From contig CM061067.1 of the NCBI GenBank assembly GCA_030762895.1, forward strand, positions 165,662,518 to 165,726,517: a stretch of 64,000 bases of DNA. Direction: 5' to 3'. The notes under the pieces were generated by a model that had not been told where the DNA came from, searched no databases, and worked only from the letters and a program-made list of their open reading frames with translations. Shown piece by piece: positions 1 through 10,620 of this stretch. Position 1 is the stretch's first letter; each line of letters starts with the position of its first letter. A program made the position numbers and the translations under genes. This stretch comes from Sophora flavescens. Taxonomy: Eukaryota > Streptophyta > Magnoliopsida > Fabales > Fabaceae.

Positions 1-213
1 AACTTTGTCTCCTAGGCATAGTATTATAGCACTCCTAGCCTTTTCTATCAGTTCCTTCTTTTCCCTTTCAGACAAGGTCTTGTGAAGAGCAGCATCCCCC
101 TTCAAAGCATCAGCTAAACCATTATGCACCAAGATGGCTTGCATCTTGATTCGGCATAAGCCAAAATCATTTGAGCCCGAAAACTTTTCTATGTCAAATC
201 TTGTTGATCCCAT
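1..213 (-). CDS. Ty1/copia Gag N-terminus (partial, runs off window)
   Basis: An open frame of 71 codons runs on the minus strand from an ATG at 211-213 to the window edge with no stop. The start reads MGSTRFDIEKFSGSNDFGL, followed by CRIKMQAILVHNGL and a Lys/Glu-rich helix. This is the usual opening of plant Ty1/copia Gag (UBN2/gag pre-domain), where a conserved 'KFDGxNDFxxWRxKM' stretch precedes the capsid fold; here the usual Trp is Cys. The ATG lies about 30 bases inside a primer-binding-site-like segment and about 48 bases from an LTR end, as expected for a 5' end. Zinc knuckle, protease, integrase and RT would lie beyond base 1. Family assignment is firm; intactness of the element cannot be judged. 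Confidence 0.8.
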   Translation of the reverse strand, partial: MGSTRFDIEKFSGSNDFGLCRIKMQAILVHNGLADALKGDAALHKTLSEREKKELIEKARSAIILCLGDKV

Positions 214-241
214 ATTTCAGCTTCCTCTTTCAACAATCCTT

Positions 242-259
242 TCCCATAGACGGTGCCAA
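242..259 (-). other. Primer-binding-site-like segment of the copia element
   Basis: Directly inside the LTR end the minus strand reads TTGGCACCGTCTATGGGA. Its position fits a tRNA primer site. Most plant copia elements use an initiator-Met site beginning TGGTATCAGAG, and this one does not match that. I have not assigned the tRNA. Confidence 0.5.
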
Positions 260-260
260 T

Positions 261-832
261 TGTAAGGATTTGAAGCCTCAAACCTTGACGGGAAGCACAA
301 AGATTGCAAGCAAAGATCAAAGAAATAAAGAAACGGAACTGAAATATTAAAGCAGTAAAGAATGACACCAGGGATTTGATGGTTCAGCTATATTTTCATA
401 TAGTCTACGTCCATGTGAGGAGAGCAGTCTTTTTCCACTATGATCAACCAAAGCCAAGAACAAGAGTTCTTTTACAAACAGAGCCACACCCCTGTGTGTT
501 CTACCCTCAGCCCCTTTTACAACCAAGATTTCACACCCAAGCTCTAACTCTCTGTTTTTTCACCAGAACCCTTTCTAATTCTCTCTTGATCTTTTCTTTA
601 TCACTGATTGTAGCAAGTTACAGAATGTATCAAGGTCTGTCTCTCTCTGTGTATCTATACAACTAGTCGACATCATATATATAGGCACACTCACCAAACT
701 CAGCTAGCATAGGAGTTAGTTAGATTAGTTTTAAATCCCATGTGATGTTAGTTGTGATCAGTAACTAACATATACCACAAAAAACTAATCTAACTACCTT
801 AACCACTAACTGATTTTGAAGACACTTTAACA
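261..832 (-). repeat. 5' LTR of the minus-strand copia element
   Basis: The inner edge is fixed by the primer site at 242-259 and the Gag start. On the minus strand the LTR would begin TGTTAAAGTGTC (at 832) and end CCTTACA (at 261), so it has TG...CA ends and a length of about 572 bp. The outer edge is chosen from the terminal dinucleotide only; the partner LTR and the TSD are outside the window. Confidence 0.6.
674..684 (-). promoter_or_regulatory. Candidate TATA box of the copia LTR
   Basis: The minus strand reads CTATATATATG here, about 150 bp from the outer LTR end. This position would separate U3 from R. Inference from motif and position. Confidence 0.4.
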
Positions 833-3191
833 ATTATAGTTGAAGGGTAATTCTTATTTTACTAAAGGCATAATAAATAAATATGAGTATTTTGAAGTAA
901 AAGTAATATAGGAATAAAAAATTATAACTCATTCCATTCGGTCCACTTCCCAAATAATGGAATGAGAACTTTATTCCATTCGATCATAAAATACCCAAAC
1001 TTTTGAATGATATTATTGTTCCGTTCCATTCCACTACATTTCATTATGTTCCATTCCATCATTTGCCATCAATCCAAACATAGGCTACGATGGATTATTA
1101 ATTTTTTTAAAAAAAAAAAAATCTTTCATTCGCTGTTTTGAATTTGTTGTTCATGACGGAAGACAAAAACTCGATTTGTGAATACATGATGGGGTTGAAG
1201 GGATGGGAACGAAGTAGGATATGGCGGCTCTTTTGTTTTCCGACTTTCTCTAAATTTTGTTCACAAAAGTTGCGGCAGTTTTATTTTTTTGTTTTTGAAA
1301 GGGAGTTGTCGTAGTAATAATCCACAATATAGTATAACCAATTACCTAAACTGTACCTGTAATGAGATGGTAATTTTTTTTTTAACCTACAATACAATTA
1401 CAACATGCAGTCTTAACTCTATACCATCGTTAGCAATGATTAATCTTATCGGGTTGTTAGACATTAAGGTGGGTTATTCACTCTTAACCTAATATTTTTC
1501 ATATACAAAAGTCAGGATTCAAATCATTTATTTAAGAAGTTCAAGTTCCTTCTCACTTGGATCTATCACATGTAGGTAAATTGCATTTGATACCGAAATT
1601 TCAATCCTACGATTTTACTGCCTAATTTTAGAATTTAGAACGGTAGCAGAGGACAGAGAAAGTCTGGAGGGGAGAAAAGATTGGGATTTCTTTTAAATTA
1701 AATGAAATTGTTTAAAATATTTTTAAAAGAAAGTTTTTTTTTTTTTTTTTTGTCTAGAAGTTGAGTGTAACTTGGGTAATATGATATCTTATATAAGACC
1801 CCACACACGTACATAACTTATTTTACAGAATATATAGAAAAGGGGTCGAGCTAGCATAGTTTATTTCAGGATGGAAATCACTTGTTTTATGATAGTATCT
1901 GATTCCTTGTCACACTTGTTTAAATTGTATCATATTATTTAAAAATGGTATATTTATGAATCAATTTTACAAGTGGCATCTAAGTGAGAAGATAGTAAAT
2001 ATAACACCCTTTTGGAATAGGTAATCTTTCTTTCTCTAGTTACTAACTCAATGTAAGGTATATTATTTGATTGGTTAATTCTAATTTTGTCATCATTCGT
2101 AAGAGTATATGTCATACCATATATTGTATTACAATTAGTCTTTATCAATGTTTTAAATAAAGGTCTCCGTAATCTGGATCACAACGTTTTGGTTTTAGAA
2201 AACGAAAACGTGACCACAATTACGGTCGTACCGGTCACATATTCTCGCAAAGCAACAGTTACTGGAACCGCGCAATTGCAATTTAAAACTCTGGTCTTTA
2301 ACTCTTTGCTTAAACTTTTGAATTAACGGCTCATATTCCATTCTGTACAATCTGTTTATATATGTTGGTGTAAATTTGTGAGTAGGGGCAGTAGAGTAGT
2401 CTACTCGGAGTCACATCCTGCTTTTAAGAACATAGAACTTGGGACACTGAATTTTTGAAACTGACAAATTGAAACGAGGCCACTGAGTCACACACACTCA
2501 CACAGCACACAGCTCACCAGAGGTCCCTCTCTGTATGTTGCTAGCTTTAGCTAGAAAGTAGGAAATGCGAAGGACAAGGATGATCACGTGATTCCATTAA
2601 TTAGGGCATGAAGGAGGACACAACTACAGTCACATTCACATGGGACAGCTGCATGCAGAGATGACAATGGGAGTCTCACTCACTAACAAGTTTTAAAAGG
2701 GGGGGCATTTTTGTCGCCCAGAATCCCAGTCAGAGTTTGCATGCCTGACATCCCATGCATTTTTTCTTTTTCTTTTTCTTTTTTTTCCTCTGATAACATG
2801 CCATGCATATGTACCATATGATACAAAATAATATCATTTATCTTTTGCGTTCGTTTTCATCTACTAGTGCGTGTCTATATATGCTGGTTTTCACTCCATG
2901 CTAGTCTTTGGGGGGGGGTAACGGTACTGGCTTTGAGCTACATATTAATCATAGGAAATATAGGTTACGTACGTACGGTTGATTTGAATCAGGCTTTTTT
3001 TTAATTAAAAAAACTCCTCTAAATTGAATTAAACCGAAAAGTGAAAAAATAAGTGTGCATATGCCTTTGATTAAATAATGTGAATTGAGATTTTCACACA
3101 TTTTAATTAATCAAGGCGGATGCATCCTTATTTATTTTTTGACTTACTAATAAGGTGAATTGATATTTTGAGTTAACAAATGATTAAAGAT
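833..3191. other. Intergenic DNA, no gene recognised
   Basis: AT-rich DNA with homopolymers. Around 925-1075 there is a cluster of ATTCCATT-type repeats that looks like an old terminal-repeat element. No ORF over 80 codons resembles a known protein on either strand, and I see no tRNA cloverleaf. Confidence 0.5.
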
Positions 3192-3362
3192 GGAGAATGC
3201 TAACAAGTGTTTTAGGATATTATTTAAGGAATCAAAAAAAAAAAATTTGTGTAACAAATAATGTATTTAACATTTCGAAGAATGTGGCACTTAGTTTTTC
3301 AATATGAGTTTTTTTTCATGTGTTCCTTAACCAATATCCTTAGGGCACTCGTTAGCAAGACC
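3192..3362. mobile_element. Small MITE-like element with imperfect terminal inverted repeats
   Basis: The left end reads GGAGAATGCTAACAAGTG. The reverse complement of the right end reads GGTCTTGCTAACGAGTGCCC, and both continue into an AGGATATT stretch. That gives imperfect terminal inverted repeats of about 30 bp on a 171-bp element without coding capacity. Flanks are TAAAGAT and TAAAAT, so a TSD is possible but not clean. Confidence 0.55.
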
Positions 3363-3368
3363 TAAAAT

Positions 3369-3474
3369 GGAGAATGCTAGCAAGTGTCCTTAAGACATTA
3401 TTTAAGAAAAAAAAATTATATGAAAAATGATATATTTAACACATTTCAAAGAATATGATACTTAATTTTTTAAT
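3369..3474. repeat. Second, one-ended copy of the same MITE
   Basis: GGAGAATGCTAGCAAGTG restarts here right after the first copy, with a parallel downstream sequence (ATTATTTAAG, then a TTTAACA and AAGAAT stretch). I found no matching right terminus, so it is a partial copy or tandem duplicate. Confidence 0.45.
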
Positions 3475-3885
3475 ACGAGTTCTTTTTATGAATTTTTTAA
3501 ACAATTTTTTTATTTTTTGTTTTTGCACGCCAACTCACTTTATAAAAAACAAACTAATTATAGAAGAATATGACACATGCATGTCTTATTATCCAATCAA
3601 GTGCACTGAAACTCTTGCATGGTCAGGGGAGCGCAGGACACCATTCGATCAAATCAGAATTGACGGATGCAACTAAACCCTTTTAATTTCTTAAAAAACT
3701 CAAAAATAGTAAACGTGATTTACTGAGGAGGAGAACATCTCACTTTTAAGATTTTTTTTTTTTTTGATAAGCCATCTCACTTTTAAGATTAAAAAGTCAA
3801 ATTTAATTTTCAAAAATAAAAGTCAAATTTTTTTTTGAAACAAAAATATAAATGTCAAATTTAATATATAAAATTTGCATACTAA
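3475..3885 (+). repeat. Left copy of the 411-bp direct repeat flanking CACTA-1
   Basis: Starts ACGAGTTCTTTTTATG and ends TTTGCATACTAA. It is repeated almost perfectly at 29,530-29,939 on the other side of the CACTA element, in the same orientation, with only a handful of substitutions and T-tract length changes. After the right copy the native sequence continues as AAATTTAAATAAG; after the left copy the transposon begins. See findings. Confidence 0.9.
3754..3772 (-). mobile_element. Tail-only LINE-like insertion with 18-bp TSD
   Basis: A 19-bp insert, a T tract followed by GATAAGC, lies between two exact copies of CATCTCACTTTTAAGATT (3,736-3,753 and 3,773-3,790). Read on the minus strand the insert is GCTTATC plus poly(A), like the 3' end of plant L1 elements. 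It is duplicated at 29,809 within the right flanking repeat. Confidence 0.7.
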
Positions 3886-3891
3886 GGGATT

Positions 3892-4238
3892 CCACGTCGG
3901 TTATTCTTGGCTTTCCACATCGGTTTTAAAACTGATGTGGAAACGACCGATGTGGTTTATTGCCACTTTACACATCGGTTATAAAACCGATGTGTAAAGT
4001 ATATTTTAAACATCGGTTTTATATTAACCGATGTGGAAAATTAATTTATCAATTGATAAGCAGTTATAAATTTAACTTTCTACATCGGTTTTGCTTAAAA
4101 CCGATGTGTAAATTTGACTTTCTACATCGGTTTTATATAGAACCGATGTGTAAAGTGAAATTTACACATCGGTTCTTGGGAAAACCGATGTAGAAAGTTA
4201 AATTTACACATCGGTTATTGAGAACCGATGTGTAAAAT
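3892..4238. repeat. Left subterminal hairpin repeats of CACTA-1
   Basis: About ten ACATCGGTT / AACCGATGT motifs, mostly paired head-to-head around 4-8 bp loops, for example CACATCGGTT then ATAAA then ACCGATGTG. Arrays of this kind are the binding sites of the transposase complex in En/Spm elements (established knowledge). Confidence 0.85.
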
Positions 4239-4689
4239 CTCATTTTTTTAATCACTTATTTACATTTCAATCATTCCTTTCCCTGTTTCAGAATGCGGAT
4301 CAATAAACAAACCAAGAAGACCACGATCAAACAAGAAACAACAACAGAACACCAAACCAGTTTTGACACAATCATTCAAAAGCAAAACATACTTCATTCA
4401 ATTTTCTTAGCACAGACAATCGGCTCTTACACATATGGTTAAAAATACCGACATTTCATCAAATGACTAGTGAGCACGAGAATCCAAAACAGAGGGCATC
4501 GGGCCTAATTAATTTCGAATGAATGAAAACAACACTTTATCAAGGCTACATCAAAACACGTGAGAAGAAGAATTGAACCGGACACGAGCACTAATACATA
4601 TCATCAGTCAAAGGTACACTATAGCTAGTATATGATAAGTTTTTAAACTAACTACATATATACAAACTATGGGTGGTACACTTCAAGAA

Positions 4690-7600
4690 AGAAGGTTGCC
4701 AAACGCCTCTTTATGATGTTGATTTCAGAATCAGATAATGGATTTTGATTGTAGAATATCTGCAAGTTTAATTGGACAAAAGATTATATCTTTTAAGTAA
4801 TAAACTAACATAAAACATATAACGAATCTATACTATTACTTCTAATTGTGTCAATTAACATTTACCTCACTCCATCTTTCAGTGATCCCGGAGGAGATAA
4901 TTTCCAACATCCACTGCATCACATAGTAGCCACATTCTCATGACCCACGTTGTATACGTGACTACGTACAAATGAAACCCAATTAGAATATGAGGAATTA
5001 AATAAAATAGAAATCAATTATTGTACCCACTGCATTTGATGCATTTGAACTAATAAATATCTTACGCTGGGAATAATCCATCTGATAGCCCTAGTACGCC
5101 TTTCACCACGCAACATGTGGGATGCATTAATAGACCTATCATGACAAAAACATTAATTAAAGTATATATAATAGATTTTGAGATAATTAAAACAACTGCA
5201 TTCTGATTATAAAGTATTTTAACGCTTACGTTTCGATGATCGTCTTGAGTTCATTCGCCGCTTATTTCCCAATGAGCGAGAAGAAGACCACGACGTTCAT
5301 TCTTGGGTACAAGAGCAACGATTTGCCAATGCCACTGTATTTGCGGAAGCGAGTTAGTGACTAAGTCATATATAGTTATACTTAAATAACCGGTACTTAC
5401 TTATTGAGATAAGGCGCAAGATAGAATTGATGATCGTCTCGGGCAAGTATATCACGTATGGTAGTGACCGGGTCTTCCGATGCTACGAGAACATCACCCT
5501 GAATGAACATGGGGTCAATGAACCCATAAAGGGCGAGGTTACCATGATCGACTAACATACGATGCAGATACCTAATATATTGGAAAAACATGTTAATTAT
5601 CATTGTATTTAAAAATTAATTACGTACTTAACTTATAAATAAAATGTACTTACGTGCACCAAAACGATATGTGTGCAGAACTGGCCATTTCTTTATTGAG
5701 TGCCATCTCCATAAGTTCCTTCTTTGGTATATATAGTTCACCAGGGCTGGCATCATGTTCCAACGTTACCAAGGCTGCATCATCCTCCATGGTGACAACC
5801 TGTATAGCCAGAACTTTAAAAACATCACCATGGCCAGGTGCCCCTTTGTCGATCCCCTAAACAACATAGATATATATTAGTAATCACGGATAATTAAGTT
5901 ATTTAATTCGTTATTAACTAAATGGTCAAATGAATACCTTGGCGGGAGCGAGACATCTCTCGGTCTTCCTAGATCCGACCTTTTAGGCACAATATCATTT
6001 CCAACATCCTATAACAAATACAAATAAAGCATTATCTTTAAACAATAATAAATATATTTCAACTATGAATATAGAAAAACACAACTAACCGAATACCTCG
6101 GATGCAACAAGAAAGTTGACCGATCTGCTTGGCCGGAGGATGAAGTTCAGGGGCCCGACCCCTTGTTTGAACCTCCTCGGTGGGCACGGGGACTCGAGCA
6201 TCGAGCATCTTGAATAATCTCAACAGACACCCTCGGATGATCATCCGGTAATAACCGATGGTGTATGATATTACCTAACTTATTATATGCCCTACCCAAT
6301 GCCACTAGCGGCGATGATGATGATGATCATCAACATACGACTCACACCTATCGAGTCGTCATCATCATCATCATCATCGGCAGCAGCAGCAAAGCAGCAA
6401 GAAGATCGCCATCATCATCATTTTCGGGATGATGAGGAGGATCACATGAGCCCTTAGTGCTCACATGGACGAGAGGTTGGACAGAGGGTTGGACACACAT
6501 TGTCATCTCTGGGACAAAGAAGTAAATATTGCCATCTCTTTGGGCAAACCGCTCGGCCATCTCCTGTCGAAGCTCGCCTGCAATCTCCTGGTTTAGGTGT
6601 GCTCTATCTGCAACCGAATCCCTGTGGCATTGGTGTGAAGATGAACCATGGTATTGGCGAATGCCGACTCCCCATCCAACACCAATGACACGGCCGGGTG
6701 GTGCAGTTTCTACCGATGGCGATAGATAAGATATCATTGCGTCCTCTAGGAACAAAGGTTCCTTGGGTTAGATGATCATCCAAGGCATCCTTTCATATAA
6801 AAATATCAGGTCACATTACAATTCGGTAACAATCTTAAAATGACAATTACAACAAACTATACTTACAATCCTCTCAGCTACTTGGCGGGCCTCCTCGGAT
6901 GTATATTGTCCCGTTTTTCTTTGTCGGCCCCTCTTCCATGAACGATGGCGTGGGGGTGGAGGTGGATCAACAACCTCTGGAAGATTTTCAGCATTAGGAT
7001 CCGCTTTGAGATCTTTGCTTTCCGACGTGCTTTCTTTTCCTCTTCAACCATTTTCTTAACAAGCTTTTTATATCCCCCACGAGACATGACATGGGGGTAG
7101 ACATTCTTGCTTTGGTTTTCCTGCCCCTTTTTCCTCTTCTCCTATTATAAATAAAAAACAATTAAATTACATAAGTAAATGAAATTAATGCAATTACATA
7201 AATTTAGAGACAAATCAAATAAGTTAACCTGAAAGCTGGGATCACGTCGGCTCTGAACAAAGCGATCCCACGTCGCCTTGTCAAGAAACGGATACACCTC
7301 AAGTGGGTTCTTTTTACTTTTTGGATCGAATATATAGTATCTGCCCAGGTCGGCCTTAAAACCCCTCCAACGCTCTCCAGCATACTTCAGCAAACGCTTC
7401 TTCATAGCGTATGTATCCGGTATGTCAAATGTCAACTACATTAAGACCAAAAGAATCAACAATTCTTGTATGATATTATTAAGATAAAAATAAAGTAGAT
7501 ACAGACAAACACAGGATGTAGAAGTATAGATACCAGAATACTCTCCCATATCTGCTCCTTCACGTCCGCCGGTACATCTCTCTACCTATCAATGAGTATA

Positions 7601-7818
7601 CTAGGCCTGTTCCTAGCAAGGGTCGCCACAAAACTGGTAAACTGATCTTCCATTGGCCCAAAAGGTTTGAGGTTATCATCAAAATCTACTCTTATCCTTT
7701 GATTTGACCCACGGTTGGCAGTCAAATGCCTCATCCGTGTGGCACGTCTACCCTTTCTACCGGTGAGACGGGGTCTCGACCATTTGCATGAAGGAGGTAT
7801 ATCCTCATGATCAGCCAT
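4690..7818 (-). pseudogene. CACTA-1 ORF2: Ptta/En/Spm-type protein with C-terminal Ulp1/C48-like domain
   Basis: A multi-exon gene on the minus strand, starting MADHEDIPPSCKWSRPRL at 7,818. Exon blocks with visible splice edges include 7,818-7,535 (ending WESIL then GTATCT), 7,435-7,230 (RWRGFKADLGRYYIFD, donor GTTAAC), 7,140-6,867 (SRGGYKKLVKKMVEEEKKAR, donor GTAAGT) and 6,780-6,350 (helical NQEIAGELRQEMAERFAQRD). This order matches the second gene of plant CACTA elements (Transposase_24 family). The 3' exons encode a cysteine-protease fold: LYGFIDPMFIQ and FYLAPYLNK (5,603-5,397), the HWQ region (about 5,330-5,240) and ECGYYVMQWMLEIISSGITE (about 4,945-4,870), which keeps the catalytic-type Cys. 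Breaks: TAG at 7,582, a frameshift near 6,990, a frameshift just after HWQ, and TGA just before ECGYYVM. Non-functional as it stands. Confidence 0.8.
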
Positions 7819-7988
7819 GTATACTGTTTAAACACAAAAAAAAAAAAAAACTTGTTAGTATGTCAGGATAAATATCAAACATAACTTATAAATATCGATC
7901 AACGTACATAAACATAACTTATAAATATCAACGTAAACATATAATATGCCAAACTTGATGGTAATATCAAACTAAACTTACTTTGTGG

Positions 7989-8819
7989 TCAATTAGTAAA
8001 GTTCTCCCATAACCCTTCTTGGTGATCATCACGAGTAGCATGTACATCATCCACTTCATTTTCCTCATTGAAATTAGGCACTCGTGTTGAGAAAGAAGGA
8101 GTATCAGAAATATCAAGAGTTGAATCGTGATTTCCCTCACTACACGTTATACATGTTTTTTCCCCCTGGAGAACCACCGACCACCTTTTGTTAGAAGGAT
8201 CACGGATATAAAACACTTGTTTTGCTTGGGATGCCATGATGAAAGGTTCCTCTTTATTACCTACCTTACTAAGGTCCACCAATTTGAATCCTAACTCATC
8301 GGTTTGCACACCATTGTTACTGTCGACCCACTGACATTTAAAAATAGGTACTCTAAACTTCGTGTAATCAACCTCCCATATCTCTTCAATGATTCCAAGG
8401 TATGAAACTGATGCCATAACAGGGTTTTTATCATTCGAACTAGAGAAATGCATGGACTCAGCGACGACCATAACCCCACTGTTTTGCATAGTACTTTTGT
8501 CATCCTGGGACTTTGTATAGAAGGAAAACTTATTGATATCGTACCCACTCCAGCATATGACATCAAAGTTAGGCCCCTGTGCTAGCCATTTTAATGTAGC
8601 AGAAGCAGTACCATCTTTTGCAATTTTTTCTTTAAACCAGTTCAAGAAAGTCTTGTTATGCTTGTTCAAACACCATTTTTCATTCATTCTAGGGTAAGTT
8701 TCATTGATGATGCTTTTATGCTCACATAAGTATGGTTCAACCTCATCAGTGTTATTCAATATATACAAATGTGCTTGAAGCACTTCCTCCCGATCCATGC
8801 TCTTAACAGTGATACCTTG
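7989..8819 (-). pseudogene. CACTA-1 TNP2 transposase, 3' part (DUF4216 domain)
   Basis: The minus-strand frame contains MDREEVLQAHLYILNNTDEV, ATLKWLAQGPNFDVICWSGY, the STMQNSGV motif and IWEVDYTKFRVPIFKCQWVD. This is the domain of unknown function DUF4216 that forms the C-terminal third of plant CACTA TNP2 proteins. It is the direct continuation of the transposase fragment at 24,295-26,652: removing the LTR element at 8,825-24,289 plus one TGTAC copy joins the two. The segment has no internal stop, so its coding capacity seems to have survived until the retroelement arrived. It terminates in an acidic, non-conserved tail (DDHQEGLWENFTN). In isolation it is an orphan 3' exon. Confidence 0.9.
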
Positions 8820-8824
8820 TGTAC

Positions 8825-10465
8825 TGATAAGCCTCTGGCTTATCTAGTTTTATGACTAGATGAACTAGGGTTTATGTGCCAATTAGTCGAGTTCACTCTC
8901 GTTTTCGCCCAAATTTTGCCTTGTTTTGTTCCTAAGTTGGACTTTGACTCGTTTTGCGTCTTTTGTGTAGTTTTTAGCTTATTTTGGATAGAATTATGCT
9001 TTTGGTTGCTTTTTGTGTTCTCAGGTCAATAAAGTGAAGCTCCGGGAGTCAAGGAAAGCCAAGAAATAGTGGAAATTGCAATTCTGGAGACACTCGCCCC
9101 GCGAGTGTACTCTCGCCTCGCGAGACTGAAGGTCAACAAAGCAGCAAAAGTCATCATTTCTGGATCGCCGCACGAAAATCTTCTCGCCCCGTGAGAGTCT
9201 GAAGACCAGCAAGACAGAGACTATCACGGCATAGCCGTGATTAAGGTCACGGCTGTGACAAATTGAGGTTTGAAGACTCGCCCCGCAAGAGACAGCTCGC
9301 CTCACGAGAGCATGAAGACTTGGAAGTCAGAGACCATCACGGCCTAGCCGTGATGAAGGTCACAGCCTAGAATTGAAGACTCGCCCCGCGAAAGGTGTCT
9401 CGCCTCGCGAGTCCCTGAAGACCATGGAAGACAGAGACCATCACGGCTTAGCCGTGATGAATATCACGGCTGTGACAGATTAGGGTTTGAAGACTCGCCC
9501 CGCGAATACAAGATCGCCTCGCGAAAATCCAAAATTTGAAGCGCGCCAATACTAAATTTCGCGTCGCGAGAGTAAACTCGCCCCGCGAGCTGGCGAGAAA
9601 CAGAATCCTTATTTAAAGGCTGTCTCAGATCAGGATTGGAGGAAGTTTGTTTCCACTTGTTTAGGGCAGAGTAGTAGTGCGAATCCTTGTTTCTGGAGCT
9701 GCGTCTCCCTTCTCTTTTCTTTTCTTCTTTTAGTTTATTATTATGGAGATTATTGCCGATTGTTTGTGCGTCGTCACGGGCATGAGGAACTAATCCCCTC
9801 GTCCGAGGGATCAATGAAGCCACCCATGGCGGTGTAGTGTTCTTGTGATGTATGTTTTTCTCCCCTTCTCTTATGAATGTTTTCCAATTCTGATTTGATT
9901 GCGTTGATCATATGTGTTACGTGATTAACTAGTTAACGTGTTTGAGGCCGAACGGCGAGTCGCGTTTTAGAACTTGAATTGGAATCATTAATTGAATAAT
10001 GAGACACGACCGTGGAATTATTTGATTAGTGCAACCATATAGGGAACAAGGTTTAATAGAATTCGAGATTAGGATTATGAGACCTAGTAAGTAATTAATC
10101 CAATCGTCGAATACGTCCTATTGAGCACGACAGTGGATATAGGAGAAATTGGGGGTCCCGGTTGACATTATAATTGAACTTAGGGAGGAATACATCATCA
10201 CTTGGGTACTATACATGATTGGGTAGGTGGATTTGAGACCTTGGATACTTTAAATTCTGAATTTAATCACCTTAGTTTTAATCTATTTGTTACTTGAAAT
10301 TTTGATCATAATCTCTCTCTCAACCACTTTTCTCACTTGACCAACGTATCGGAATTCCCGCTGATTAGTCGAATTGGTAGCCCAATCCCTGAGTTCGACC
10401 TCGGTAAATTCTTACCGTGTTTTTATTACTTGCGACGACCCGGTACACTTGCCGGAGTCACAACA
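8825..10465 (+). repeat. Left LTR of element A
   Basis: TG...CA ended, 1,641 bp, matching 22,635-24,289. The U3 part (about 9,080-9,600) contains two families of CG-containing palindromic modules: CTCGCCCCGCGAG / CTCGCCTCGCGAG variants and ATCACGG-CNTA-GCCGTGAT variants, placed upstream of a TATA-like motif. The 3' end has the TTATTACTTGCGACGACCCG stretch also seen in element B. Confidence 0.95.
9610..9617 (+). promoter_or_regulatory. TATA-like box of the element A LTR
   Basis: TATTTAAA lies immediately after the last CG-rich module and before GGCTGTCTCAGATC. The right LTR has TATTTAAT at 23,435-23,442. It marks the likely U3/R border. Confidence 0.5.
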
Positions 10466-10471
10466 AGTTTT

Positions 10472-10489
10472 TGGCGCCGTTGCCGGGGA
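10472..10489 (+). other. Primer-binding site of element A (tRNA-Asp type)
   Basis: TGGCGCCGTTGCCGGGGA begins 6 bases after the LTR end. It is complementary to the 3' end of plant tRNA-Asp, the primer typical of Athila elements (established knowledge). Confidence 0.85.
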
Positions 10490-10620
10490 TTGGCACAGCC
10501 AGTTTTCCTAATTTTTAGGAAATTTGATTGATTGGTTAAGTTGATTTTTCTTTTTTCTGTTATTTCTTCATTATTTTTTCTCTACTTCTTTGATTCCACT
10601 TGGTCTTGCCGTGTTTTTGT

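Noticed and set aside
376..666. 96-codon plus-strand frame
   Set aside because: It lies within the copia LTR, opposite to the element's direction, with no known domain.
3892..4238. Regularly spaced palindromic repeats resembling a CRISPR array (also at 29,072-29,521, 30,515-30,835 and 39,975-40,262)
   Set aside because: Units are hairpins with variable short loops, sit directly inside CACTA termini and alternate in orientation. The genome is a plant's and there are no cas genes. They are transposon subterminal repeats.
5654..5860. Plus-strand 68-codon frame
   Set aside because: The opposite strand reads as an ORF2 exon of CACTA-1 (GDVFKVLAIQVVTMEDDAAL), so this is its shadow.
6348..6420. 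Frame with a run of Met codons
   Set aside because: It is a CAT/ATG microsatellite at the edge of the ORF2 exon, not a meaningful protein feature.
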